The notes under the pieces: generated by a model
The model's database searches: none
What the model was told of the DNA's origin: nothing
Seen by the model: the letters and a program-made list of their open reading frames with translations, nothing else
Program-made: the position numbers and the translations under genes
DNA from: an uncultured Lachnospiraceae bacterium
GTDB lineage: Bacteria; Bacillota; Clostridia; Lachnospirales; Lachnospiraceae
Direction: 5' to 3'
NCBI GenBank assembly: GCA_902780465.1
Contig: CACZFV010000003.1
Coordinates: forward strand, 1-39,655
Length of the DNA stretch: 39,655 nucleotides
Part shown: one piece after another, positions 14,884 to 22,857 of the stretch
Numbering within the stretch: position 1 is the stretch's first letter
How the letters are laid out: each line of letters starts with the position of its first letter

Positions 14884-17800
14884 TCAGATATCCTTTCTAA
14901 CGCCTAATGACACCGTTTCGCCGTTCAGGTTCCATTCTTTCACATAACCTTCCGCCTCGCCGTAATTCACGGCGTTTGCAAGAACACTGGCACGAATCAT
15001 TTCCGCGTTTTTCTCCATGATCTCTTTGATCCTGCTGTTGCCGCCTGCACTGAGAACGATGCGGTCCGTCACTTCGAAACCCGCTTCTTTTCTCATGGTC
15101 TGGACTTTGCTGATGATCTCGCGGACAAATCCTTCCTCCACCAGTTCGTCGGTGAGAAGGGTATCCAGGACCACTGTCACGACATTGTCTTGCTCCGTGA
15201 CGTAGCGGTCGGACTTGCCGACATCGATCAGAAGATCATCCTCTGTAAGCTCCACTGCCTGCCCGTCGAAATCGAAATGCAGGGCGCCGGTCTCTTTCAG
15301 TTCTTTCATCGCCTTCTGGCCGTCCAGCCCCGCCAGAGCCTGGCGGATCTTTCCGAGCAGTTTCCCGTACTTCGGTCCCACGGTCCTGAGCTGCGGCTTG
15401 AAGCTGTAGGTCACGAACTGCTCCGCGTCGTCGGTGAACTCCACCTTCTTCACGTTCAGCTCTTCCTCGATGATCTTTGTATAGAAGCTGCCCAGCTCCT
15501 TCGGCGCCTTGACATACATGGCGGAGAGCGGCTGGCGGTTCTTCAGTCCGGAGTTGTTTCTGGCGGCGCGGCCCATGACGACGATCTTCAGGACCTCGTC
15601 CATGCTGTCCTCCAGCTCCTTGTCGATCCACGCTTCGTTTGCCTTCGGGAACATGGCGAGATGGATGCTCTCCTCCGCCGTGCTGTCCACCGTGCGGACA
15701 ATGTTCTGCCAGATCTGTTCCGTCATGAAGGGGATCATGGGGGCGGAAGCCTTGCACACTGTGACCAGCGCGGTCCAGAGCGTCATGTAGGCGTTGATCT
15801 TGTCCTGCTCCATTCCCTTGGCCCAGAAACGGTCGCGGCAGCGGCGCACGTACCAGTTGGACATATCATCCACGAATTTCTCCAGTACGGCTGCAGCCTC
15901 CGGGATCCTGTAGGCTGCGAGGTTCGCGTCGGTCTTCTGCACCATGGTGCTCATTCTGGACAGAAGCCAGCGGTCCATGACCGGAAGCTTCTCATAATCC
16001 AGCGTATACTTTGTAGGATCGAAGCTGTCGATGTCCGCATAAAGCGTGTAGAACGCGTAGGTGTTCCAGAGTGTTCCCATGAACTTTCTCTGCGCTTCCT
16101 TCACAGCCTCTCCGGAGAAGCGTTTCGGCAGCCACGGAGCCGCACTGGTGTAGAAATACCAGCGGATCGCGTCAGCGCCGTACTGCTCCAGGGCTTCCAT
16201 GGGATCCACAGCATTTCCCTTGGACTTGGACATCTTGTTTCCGTCCTTGTCCAGCACCAGTCCCATGACGATGACGTTCTTAAAGCAGGGCTTGTTGAAG
16301 AGAAGCGTGGATTCGGCGTGGAGGGAATAGAACCAGCCTCTGGTCTGGTCCACCGCCTCGGAAATAAAGGATGCCGGGAACCACTTCTCAAACAGCTCCT
16401 TGTTCTCAAAAGGATAATGAAGCTGCGCGTAAGGCATCGCGCCGGAGTCGAACCAGCAGTCGATGACTTCCGGCACACGGCGCATGCTTCCGCCGCACTT
16501 CGGGCACTTGATGAAGACATTGTCCACATAAGGACGGTGCAGCTCGATCTTCTCATTTGCCGGATCGCCGGACAGCTCCGCCAGTTCCTTTCTGGAACCG
16601 ACAGACAGGCGGTTCGCGCAGTCCGGACACTCCCAGATGTTCAGCGGTGTGCCCCAGTAGCGGTTTCTGGAGATGGCCCAGTCCTGGATGTTCTCGAGCC
16701 AGTTTCCGAAACGGCCTTCACCCATGCTCTGGGGGACCCAGTTGATCTCTTTGTTGTTCCGCACAAGGTCGTCCCGCACCTTTGTCATCTCGATGTACCA
16801 GGACTCTCTTGCGTAATAGAGGAGCGGCGTATCGCAGCGCCAGCAGTGCGGATAGTCATGCTCGATCTTCGGGGCGCTGTAGAGGATGCCTCTTTCGTCC
16901 AGATCCTTCAGGACCTCGGGATCCGCGTTCACCGCACCGGCGGCGATCTCCTTCTCCGTGGCCTTGCAGCGCATTCCGTCAAACTTGCCGGTCTCAGGCT
17001 TGAGTCTTCCCTTGTCGTCCACCATCTGGACAAAAGCTGCGTCATACTTTCTGCCGACACGGGCGTCGTCTTCACCGAATGCAGGAGCGATGTGGACGAT
17101 GCCGGTGCCGTCCTCCATGGTGACATAGTCATCCATGTAGACAATGAAGCCCTTCTTGTGCTGCTTCGCCACCTCGTCTGCAGCACAGCTGTACAGCGGC
17201 TCATACTCCCTGTACTCCAGGGCGCTGCCGGGCATGGTCTCCAGGATCTCGTACGCGGGCTGGCCTTCCTTTGCCAGCGGTCCCAGCACCGTGTCGAGAA
17301 GCGCTTTCGCCATGTAGTAGGTGTATCCGTCAGCAGCCTTGACCTTCGCGTACTCCTCCCTCGGGTTCACACAGAGTGCGATGTTGGAGAGCAGGGTCCA
17401 GGGGGTCGTGGTCCAGGCGAGGAAATACGCGTCCTCACCCTTTACCTTGAAGCGGACCACCGCAGAGCGTTCCTTCAGTGTTTTATATCCCTGCGCCACT
17501 TCGTGGGAAGAAAGCGGTGTTCCGCAGCTCGGGCAGTAGGGGACCACCTTGAAGCCCTTGTAGAGCAGTCCCTTTTTCCAGATCTCCTGGAGAGCCCACC
17601 ACTCGGATTCGATGTAATCGTCGTAATAAGTCACATAGGGATCGTTCATGTCCGCCCAGAAGCCCACTTTGCCGGAGAACTTTTCCCACATTCCCTTATA
17701 GGTCCAGACGGATTCCTTGCACTTCTGGATAAAAGGCTCGATGCCATAGGCTTCGATCTGATCCTTTCCCTCGATGCCGATCTCCTTCTCCACTTCCAGC

Positions 17801-18078
17801 TCTACCGGAAGGCCGTGGGTGTCCCATCCGGCTTTTCTCGGGACCTGCTCGCCCTTCATGGCATGATAACGCGGGATCATGTCCTTGATGACTCTGGTCT
17901 CAACATGGCCGATGTGGGGCTTTCCATTCGCAGTGGGCGGACCGTCGTAGAACATGTAGGTCGGGCAGCCCTCACGCTTTTCCACTGACTTCTCAAAGAT
18001 TCGGTTGTCGTCCCAGAACTTCTCGACCTCTTCCTCTCTCTTTACAAAGTTCAGGTCTGTCGGAACTTTTCTGTACAT
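14884..18078 (-). CDS. ileS: Isoleucyl-tRNA synthetase
   Basis: IleRS charges tRNA-Ile. The ATG at 18078 is chosen from AAGGAG upstream and the family opening MYRKVPTDLNFVKREEEVEKFW; the longer frame runs through the T-box. The 1064 residues fit the longer, eukaryote-like IleRS class, which is generally less sensitive to mupirocin (family knowledge). Motifs are HIGH in NGKPHIGHV (55-58), KMSKS in DGNKMSKSKGNAVDPM, the editing-domain TTPWTLLSN, and two Cys-x-x-Cys sites in the middle (YCPSCG, and WECPDC with IKCPKCG). It is controlled by the Ile T-box upstream and is followed at 3 nt by glgP. Confidence 0.97.
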   Translation of the reverse strand: MYRKVPTDLNFVKREEEVEKFWDDNRIFEKSVEKREGCPTYMFYDGPPTANGKPHIGHVETRVIKDMIPRYHAMKGEQVPRKAGWDTHGLPVELEVEKEIGIEGKDQIEAYGIEPFIQKCKESVWTYKGMWEKFSGKVGFWADMNDPYVTYYDDYIESEWWALQEIWKKGLLYKGFKVVPYCPSCGTPLSSHEVAQGYKTLKERSAVVRFKVKGEDAYFLAWTTTPWTLLSNIALCVNPREEYAKVKAADGYTYYMAKALLDTVLGPLAKEGQPAYEILETMPGSALEYREYEPLYSCAADEVAKQHKKGFIVYMDDYVTMEDGTGIVHIAPAFGEDDARVGRKYDAAFVQMVDDKGRLKPETGKFDGMRCKATEKEIAAGAVNADPEVLKDLDERGILYSAPKIEHDYPHCWRCDTPLLYYARESWYIEMTKVRDDLVRNNKEINWVPQSMGEGRFGNWLENIQDWAISRNRYWGTPLNIWECPDCANRLSVGSRKELAELSGDPANEKIELHRPYVDNVFIKCPKCGGSMRRVPEVIDCWFDSGAMPYAQLHYPFENKELFEKWFPASFISEAVDQTRGWFYSLHAESTLLFNKPCFKNVIVMGLVLDKDGNKMSKSKGNAVDPMEALEQYGADAIRWYFYTSAAPWLPKRFSGEAVKEAQRKFMGTLWNTYAFYTLYADIDSFDPTKYTLDYEKLPVMDRWLLSRMSTMVQKTDANLAAYRIPEAAAVLEKFVDDMSNWYVRRCRDRFWAKGMEQDKINAYMTLWTALVTVCKASAPMIPFMTEQIWQNIVRTVDSTAEESIHLAMFPKANEAWIDKELEDSMDEVLKIVVMGRAARNNSGLKNRQPLSAMYVKAPKELGSFYTKIIEEELNVKKVEFTDDAEQFVTYSFKPQLRTVGPKYGKLLGKIRQALAGLDGQKAMKELKETGALHFDFDGQAVELTEDDLLIDVGKSDRYVTEQDNVVTVVLDTLLTDELVEEGFVREIISKVQTMRKEAGFEVTDRIVLSAGGNSRIKEIMEKNAEMIRASVLANAVNYGEAEGYVKEWNLNGETVSLGVRKDI

Positions 18079-18132
18079 AAGCCGGTCTCTCCTTCTTACT
18101 TTTTTGCGGTGCAGCGCTTTCCTGATGTGAAA

Positions 18133-18381
18133 AAAAGAAGCTTCCGTCCCATGAAGGACGAAAGCTCCGTTTCGCTGTACCACCTGCACATGTGTTTCCA
18201 TTCCCTTAACGCGGGCAGGACGGCGCTTCCTACTGATCCCCGGAAAGACCGGGCTGTTCAGGAGCGCAGCTCGGAAGTGATCTTCGGAACCGTATACTCG
18301 CACCGGGCTTCCACCATCCCCGGCTCGCTGCTGCTTTCTCCGGCTCTTACTCTCTTCGTCTGTGCCGTTCTTTTTTTCAAC
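18133..18381 (-). ncRNA. T-box leader (tRNA-Ile) of ileS
   Basis: On the minus strand the Stem I region begins with GAGAGTAAGAGCC. The specifier loop reads GAAGATCACTTCC with AUC (Ile) at 18279-18281. The T-box GCAGGTGGTACAGCGAAACGGAGC-like element lies near 18163-18187; its UGGU (18179-18182) would pair with ACCA, fitting tRNA-Ile. A terminator hairpin (AGCTTTCGTCC with GGACGGAAGCT) followed by seven T residues ends at about 18133. Uncharged tRNA-Ile should allow readthrough into ileS and, by context, glgP. Confidence 0.93.
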
Positions 18382-18387
18382 CACACT

Positions 18388-18416
18388 ATTATACACGAAG
18401 AAGAGAGTCAAGTCAA
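18388..18416 (-). promoter_or_regulatory. Sigma-A promoter of the ileS-glgP transcript
   Basis: TTGACT (18411-18416), a 17-nt spacer and a perfect TATAAT (18388-18393) lie just upstream of the T-box Stem I. Confidence 0.85.
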
Positions 18417-18470
18417 TGCATCATTTTCGCCATTCAAATGCACTATTCCGCCCTGGGAAGGACCCGATCC

Positions 18471-18878
18471 TCAGTAATACTTTTTTAATGTCAGGATATT
18501 CTTCCCTTCCCGGTACTCGTAGCTGATATCATCCACGCTTTTTTTCGTGATGAAGATCCCGAGGCCGCCGATCTCCCGCTCCGCAGCGCTGAGAGTCACA
18601 TCCGGATCCTCTTTCTTCAGAGGATCATAGGGTACACCGGCATCAGTAAAAGTAACCTTCACTGCACGAGGTGCCTGTTCGAACTCCACCTGGATCCGGG
18701 CAGTGCCTGTTCCCGACCCGTAGGCATAGCTCGCGATATTCACAAAAATCTCTTCCGCTGCCAGCTGAAGCTGCATGGCCGCTTTCATGGAGCAGCCCGC
18801 ATCAAAAAGCTGTTCCTCCAGGAACTCCAGCACCTGATCCAGGTTCTGAAGGGACGCCTCGATCTCAAGTGATTTCAT
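18471..18878 (-). CDS. RsbW-like anti-sigma-factor-type ATPase
   Basis: The 135-residue protein is a stand-alone HATPase_c_2 domain. The N-box is LQLAAEEIFVNIASYAYG with its metal-ligand Asn present, the G1 box is TFTDAGVPYDPL, and the G2 box is GGLGIFITKKSVDD, followed by the usual final strand ILTLKKYY. Such proteins bind sigma factors or STAS partners and phosphorylate anti-sigma antagonists. No STAS protein, sigma factor or PP2C phosphatase is adjacent, so the partner is unknown. The ATG at 18878 has GGAGG upstream. No clear terminator follows, and the ileS promoter lies 55 nt downstream. Confidence 0.88.
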   Translation of the reverse strand: MKSLEIEASLQNLDQVLEFLEEQLFDAGCSMKAAMQLQLAAEEIFVNIASYAYGSGTGTARIQVEFEQAPRAVKVTFTDAGVPYDPLKKEDPDVTLSAAEREIGGLGIFITKKSVDDISYEYREGKNILTLKKYY

Positions 18879-18995
18879 AACGCCTCCGGCAAATGGTCTT
18901 TCCTTATTCTGCCACTTTTATACTATAATACATCTGCCGCAGTTTTTCCAGTAGGGCCTGTGCATGAAACCATTTTCCGACATTTTGGCCCCAGG

Positions 18996-20060
18996 TCACA
19001 ATCCTTTCAGTTTATGTACAGATCCGCCTGCAAGAAGATCAGCCCCGCATTTGCTGCAGAGCGCAGCGTATTCTCCGCCGGCTGCCTGCAGTACGCCTCC
19101 GGAATAAGTGACATCCCAGTTGTGATCACAGTCTCCTGCATCCATAAACCACTGGATATTTCCTTCTCCTTCATAGACCCCGTCAGCCAGACTGACGTTT
19201 TCGATCGTTTTCAGCGCGTAAGTATGGTCCGGCTCTTTCACCAGCTCCGCCTCGTTGATCGTCCTTGTGATCGTCGCTTTCCCGTTCGGCCGGTCGTGGT
19301 CCCACCAGGTATCGGCAACTGTAATGGCCTTTATGTCTCCGTAAAACCAGAGACCGTGTCCCTGCCGCACGTCGCCGGACATCGTACCATAGTAGATATA
19401 GCCGCCCGGGTACACACCGATATAGAGACCGTTTTCTGTCGGGAAAATATACGGCTCTTCCAGACTGTCCGTCAGATCGAGGAACTCTTCGCTGAGTATC
19501 AGATCATTGTGAAAATCATAATCTGTCCCCTCTATGGCGGCCATGGTGATTGCCTTTGACATATCCTCAAGCTCTTCTCTTCTGTTTTCCAGTTCGGCGG
19601 CCTTTCTCTCTTCTTCTTTCAGTGCTTCCAGTCTGGCAGTGATCTCCGCGTCCTCCCTGAGCTCCAGCATTCTCGTGTAGAGTTCGATCGCACGGTCTCT
19701 GTTTTTGCCGGCTTCCGCTCCTTCCGCTATGCCGCGGTACAGGTTCAGTATGATATCCAGGTGCTCCTCCGATACATTCTCTATCCCTACCGCTTCTATT
19801 CCCTGTTCCAGCACGCGGGCAGCGTCCCGGTCCTTACCGCTGGCACTGTAGATCTCGGCGATGCCCTCATAGGCTTCGATCACTTTCGGATCGAGGTCAA
19901 GCACCAGCTGGAATGAGAGCAGTGCTTCTTCATAATTCTTGTCAACGAGGTACTTCTGTCCCAGGTCAAGCTGCTTTTTCATCATTGTCTGAGGAGATTC
20001 CCTGCAGGCAGAAAGCAGCGCGGCAATGCAGAGAATAAAAATCAGAAACCGTCTTCTCAT
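18996..20060 (-). CDS. TPR lipoprotein with MORN-like segment
   Basis: The 354-residue product has a lipoprotein signal with lipobox LLSAC (Cys19), so it should be anchored outside the membrane. Residues ~28-135 are TPR-like (LGQKYLVDKNYEEALLSFQ, DPKVIEAYEGIAEIY). A charged coiled-coil stretch rich in Glu and Lys (~140-170) follows. The C-terminal part has MORN-like patterns: YIYYGTMSGDVRQGHGLWFYGD and DGVYEGEGNIQWF. It closes with a lone Cys-x-x-Cys in LCSKCGA. It starts 17 nt after the lipase gene, with AAGGAG upstream, and is the last gene of the operon. Its TPR region is clearly paralogous to that of the protein at 25831. The role is unknown; an immunity or accessory function for the lipase is an inference. 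Confidence 0.82.
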   Translation of the reverse strand: MRRRFLIFILCIAALLSACRESPQTMMKKQLDLGQKYLVDKNYEEALLSFQLVLDLDPKVIEAYEGIAEIYSASGKDRDAARVLEQGIEAVGIENVSEEHLDIILNLYRGIAEGAEAGKNRDRAIELYTRMLELREDAEITARLEALKEEERKAAELENRREELEDMSKAITMAAIEGTDYDFHNDLILSEEFLDLTDSLEEPYIFPTENGLYIGVYPGGYIYYGTMSGDVRQGHGLWFYGDIKAITVADTWWDHDRPNGKATITRTINEAELVKEPDHTYALKTIENVSLADGVYEGEGNIQWFMDAGDCDHNWDVTYSGGVLQAAGGEYAALCSKCGADLLAGGSVHKLKGL

Positions 20061-20077
20061 ATCGTGACTCCTTCAAC

Positions 20078-21859
20078 TCATAAGTGCTCCGGATCCAGCA
20101 TCCCTGTATTCTGGTTCTCCGTGTTCTCACAGAGCACCGCGATCTCCGTCAGTGCTTCGGAAAGACTCCTGGTCCTTGTGCTCAGGAGCTGCAGACTCTC
20201 TTCCGTTTCCTTCAGCCGCTCGCGGATCCGCTTCATGCAGGCGATCTTAAAGCGGAGATTCGCGTTCTGGAACTGGACATCGTCCCGGGCCCCTGAAAGC
20301 ATCCCTGCTGCAGTTTCCAGAAGCTTTGCGGCAGCGCGTATCTCCTGGGGCTTCACGAAGATCCTGTGGTTTCCTGCCGCAGTGACTCCGATCACAGCTC
20401 CTGTACTGCCGGGCGGCAGAACGGCCGGGGAATCCACTGTGATATCCGAGCCGTCCTTATGGATCTTCACATCGTCAAGATCGTCGCTGACCTGCTGGAG
20501 GATGCCGAGCAGCGCGCGCAGCTGATCCGCTGTAAGCTCTATCCCGCATTTATCCTTGATAAACTCTGCCAGTTTGTTGAATATCCAGTCCTTGTCGACT
20601 CCCGGGATCTTGCTGAGCCATTCCATCAGTTTGTCCGCTACGCCTGCCGCACCGGTAGCGATGGCAAGTATATCGTCAAAAGTGAGATGTATGGTGAATG
20701 GCCCGATCTTCTCATTGATCTCGAAGTTCAGCACTTCATGGGCAAGGTCAATATACTCGACAGCCCCGTCCATCCCGAACTTGTTCAGGACGCTCTTTAT
20801 TTCCTTCGCGAGCTCCGGATTCTCCTGCTCGTACTTGATCGCGTAGGCGAGAAGCCGGGCAATATCGTCTTTCCTGCCCGGATCCGCGACCGTCTTCATG
20901 AACACGTCCAGCTTGTCCTGCATCGACATGTCGTCATCCATGGAAAAAGCATCGTCGATCAGGGCGTTCACAAGCTCCAGGGCGCCGTTTCTTTCCGAAT
21001 CCGAGAGTGAACGCAGGTAGGAATTCAGGAACTGGTCCAGGGCCTGCATTTCCTTCCCCTGTCCCTCGGGATTCACTACCATCTCAAAAGACCCGCCCTC
21101 GCCGAATTTCATGAAGGTGTTGGGACAGTGGTTCTCCAGAAAACCTCCTTCCCCCAGATCCTGTCCTTTATAAAAAGTCGTTTCCCCAACATCGTTCAGG
21201 AGAAGGTTCACATAGTCGTAATCGACGTTGTGGTTCTCAATGACATTCTGACGCGCTGCGATCTGGTCCTTGTACTGGGCCATGAACTTGTCGGAAAAGC
21301 CCTGTCCGTCAAACGAAACGCAGTGATCTACGGTGTCGTCCAGAAGCGCGATATACTTGCTTTTGTTTCCCCCTTTGGAGTGCCCTGTCACAGTCACGTC
21401 ATAGCTGTCCAGTCCGTACTCTTCATAGACTTCCTTGTACCAGCTCAGTGCGTTTTTCTGCTGCGCGGTGTCAGTGACGTTGCCTCCGGTGAAATTATCC
21501 TTCCATTCGTTGCTGGCAGTCCCTCTGAAGGCCACCACAGCCTCCCCTGAGTTTTCGCTGACAAATACGGCACTGTACCCCCCGCCGCCGCCTGTGTCCC
21601 AGTCCGTGTGGGTGGTCTTTACCGTCATATTCATCAGAGTGTCGTCACTTTTAACTGCCTCGATGATGTTGTTCCAGTCATCACCGTTCATATAGCTTCC
21701 GTAGTTTTTGTCCGAGACCAGACTGTTCGTGTCGATGCTGTTGAGCCAGCTTTCGATGGTCTGACCCTCATAGGCGGAAGCAGCGTAAAGAGGATCCCCG
21801 TCCCCTGACATATACATGAGATTGTTGAGGAGAAGGACCTGTTCGGTCGTCAATGCCAT
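20078..21859 (-). CDS. Lipase-like (Mbeg1/DUF2974-type) protein with C-terminal WXG/LXG-like region
   Basis: The 593-residue protein has no signal peptide. The N-terminal ~280 residues are an alpha/beta hydrolase: VVAFRGTASNEWKDNF (~108-123), the nucleophile elbow VTGHSKGG with Ser161, an acidic candidate in VSFDGQGF, and a candidate His in LENHCPN. The middle (~280-490) is helical and acidic, with a short Gly/Ala hydrophobic stretch. The last ~95 residues (IFVKPQEIRAAAKLLETAAG... to VLCENTEN) look like paired helices of a WXG100/LXG domain. This order, enzyme first and targeting helices last, is that reported for the S. aureus type VII lipase TslA. It lies 13 nt after a lipoprotein gene and 17 nt before another. 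Lipase activity is well supported; secretion is inferred. Confidence 0.78.
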   Translation of the reverse strand: MALTTEQVLLLNNLMYMSGDGDPLYAASAYEGQTIESWLNSIDTNSLVSDKNYGSYMNGDDWNNIIEAVKSDDTLMNMTVKTTHTDWDTGGGGGYSAVFVSENSGEAVVAFRGTASNEWKDNFTGGNVTDTAQQKNALSWYKEVYEEYGLDSYDVTVTGHSKGGNKSKYIALLDDTVDHCVSFDGQGFSDKFMAQYKDQIAARQNVIENHNVDYDYVNLLLNDVGETTFYKGQDLGEGGFLENHCPNTFMKFGEGGSFEMVVNPEGQGKEMQALDQFLNSYLRSLSDSERNGALELVNALIDDAFSMDDDMSMQDKLDVFMKTVADPGRKDDIARLLAYAIKYEQENPELAKEIKSVLNKFGMDGAVEYIDLAHEVLNFEINEKIGPFTIHLTFDDILAIATGAAGVADKLMEWLSKIPGVDKDWIFNKLAEFIKDKCGIELTADQLRALLGILQQVSDDLDDVKIHKDGSDITVDSPAVLPPGSTGAVIGVTAAGNHRIFVKPQEIRAAAKLLETAAGMLSGARDDVQFQNANLRFKIACMKRIRERLKETEESLQLLSTRTRSLSEALTEIAVLCENTENQNTGMLDPEHL

Positions 21860-21872
21860 TGCTCATCCCTCC

Positions 21873-22712
21873 TCACTTCACATCGTGGCAGCTGAAGGCT
21901 CTGCTTTCCATCTGCAGCCTCTGCTTCTCCAGTTCCTCCGCATCGAGGACCAGCCCGCCGGGGACGAAATACAGGATGTAATTACCGTAGACCCCGGCGT
22001 TCTTCAGTGCTGACTGCACTGCCTCCGCCGTTTCGTCCTGAGCCTCCTTATTCTCCGGCTTCTGAATAAAGAGATGGGTCATCCTCGGAAGCCTGCTTTC
22101 CCGCAGTTCCTCCACTGTTGTCTCCGGTCCCGTCTTCTCCTGCGGAGCTGTAAAAACCGTATAAGAGCGCACCTCGAAGCCCGCTGCCTTCAACAGCTCC
22201 TCCACCATGCTGTCATACTTTTCCTGCATCAGCGCATTGTAAAAAGTATCCGCAAAAGAAAAGCCCTCTTTTTCAGGTGTCACCTTAAGCTCCCAGATCC
22301 CGGCATCTCCGCTCTGGATCCGGACGATCATCCAGGGATCAAATTTTGAGGCAGGTGTGATGGAAAGCGCCTCAAAATCATATCCGGGATATTTCCGGGC
22401 AAGATAGTCCATGCCGGCGCGGAAACCGGTCACCGTATTCTTCTGGTAGTTGAAAAGCCTTCCTTCCATAATGCGCTCTTCCATCGGATAGATCTCGCAA
22501 AGGAGTCTTTTCTCCTGATCAGTCAGTTCCATGCTTTCCATGTTTTCCATCTCTTCCCCTCCCTTGTCATTTGAAGTCTCCGTCTCCTGCCGCATAGTTT
22601 CCTTTGCGGCAGTGCTGCGGACTTCCGCCGATGCCTGCGGACTCCGGCAGCCTGAGATCAGAAAACAGCCGGCTGCAGCCAGAAGCAAGAGCTTTTTTTT
22701 GATCATTTTCAT
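21873..22712 (-). CDS. Lipoprotein of the lipase operon (candidate immunity protein)
   Basis: A 279-residue lipoprotein. The signal MKMIKKKLLLLAAAGCFLISGC has a lipobox ISGC (Cys22), followed by a low-complexity Glu/Met/Thr linker (~25-65). The globular part (~66-265) contains PMEERIMEGRLFNYQKNTVTG, a strand-rich WELKVTPEKEGFSF, a helix with MVEELLKAAGFEVRSYTVF, and YGNYILYFVPGG. The start ATG at 22712 has GGAGGG 8 nt upstream. It is the first gene of the operon and ends 13 nt before the lipase. I do not recognise its fold. By analogy with lipid-targeting type VII toxins, whose immunity proteins are lipoproteins, it could protect the producer; that is inference from position only. Confidence 0.8.
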   Translation of the reverse strand: MKMIKKKLLLLAAAGCFLISGCRSPQASAEVRSTAAKETMRQETETSNDKGGEEMENMESMELTDQEKRLLCEIYPMEERIMEGRLFNYQKNTVTGFRAGMDYLARKYPGYDFEALSITPASKFDPWMIVRIQSGDAGIWELKVTPEKEGFSFADTFYNALMQEKYDSMVEELLKAAGFEVRSYTVFTAPQEKTGPETTVEELRESRLPRMTHLFIQKPENKEAQDETAEAVQSALKNAGVYGNYILYFVPGGLVLDAEELEKQRLQMESRAFSCHDVK

Positions 22713-22767
22713 CGAGAACTCCCTCCTGCTTTCAGATGATCGATAACACTGCCCTGTTTACGTTATT

Positions 22768-22773
22768 ATTATA
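22768..22773 (-). promoter_or_regulatory. Candidate -10 box of the lipoprotein-lipase operon
   Basis: A perfect TATAAT on the minus strand lies about 56 nt before the lipoprotein start, in the 145-nt gap after the kinase gene. No convincing -35 is visible 16-18 nt upstream, so the promoter is tentative. Confidence 0.4.
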
Positions 22774-22857
22774 TCCCGGTTTTCTGTGCAGGACTCCTGT
22801 ATTCCGACAGGCAGCAGCTGAAACCGGACGAACCGCGTTTCCTCCGCTCTTCTGTGA

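Noticed and set aside
12394..14907. 837-codon plus-strand open frame opposite glgP
   Set aside because: It is an antisense shadow of a highly conserved gene; the translation is rich in His/Val/Asp as expected from the complement of coding sequence, and there is no start signal.
15190..17988. 932-codon plus-strand open frame opposite ileS
   Set aside because: Antisense shadow of ileS, whose motifs are complete on the minus strand.
20078..22712. Calling this a complete type VII secretion locus
   Set aside because: No EssC/YukB ATPase, EsaB/YukD, EssB or small EsxA-like gene is in the window; only a possible effector operon is visible.
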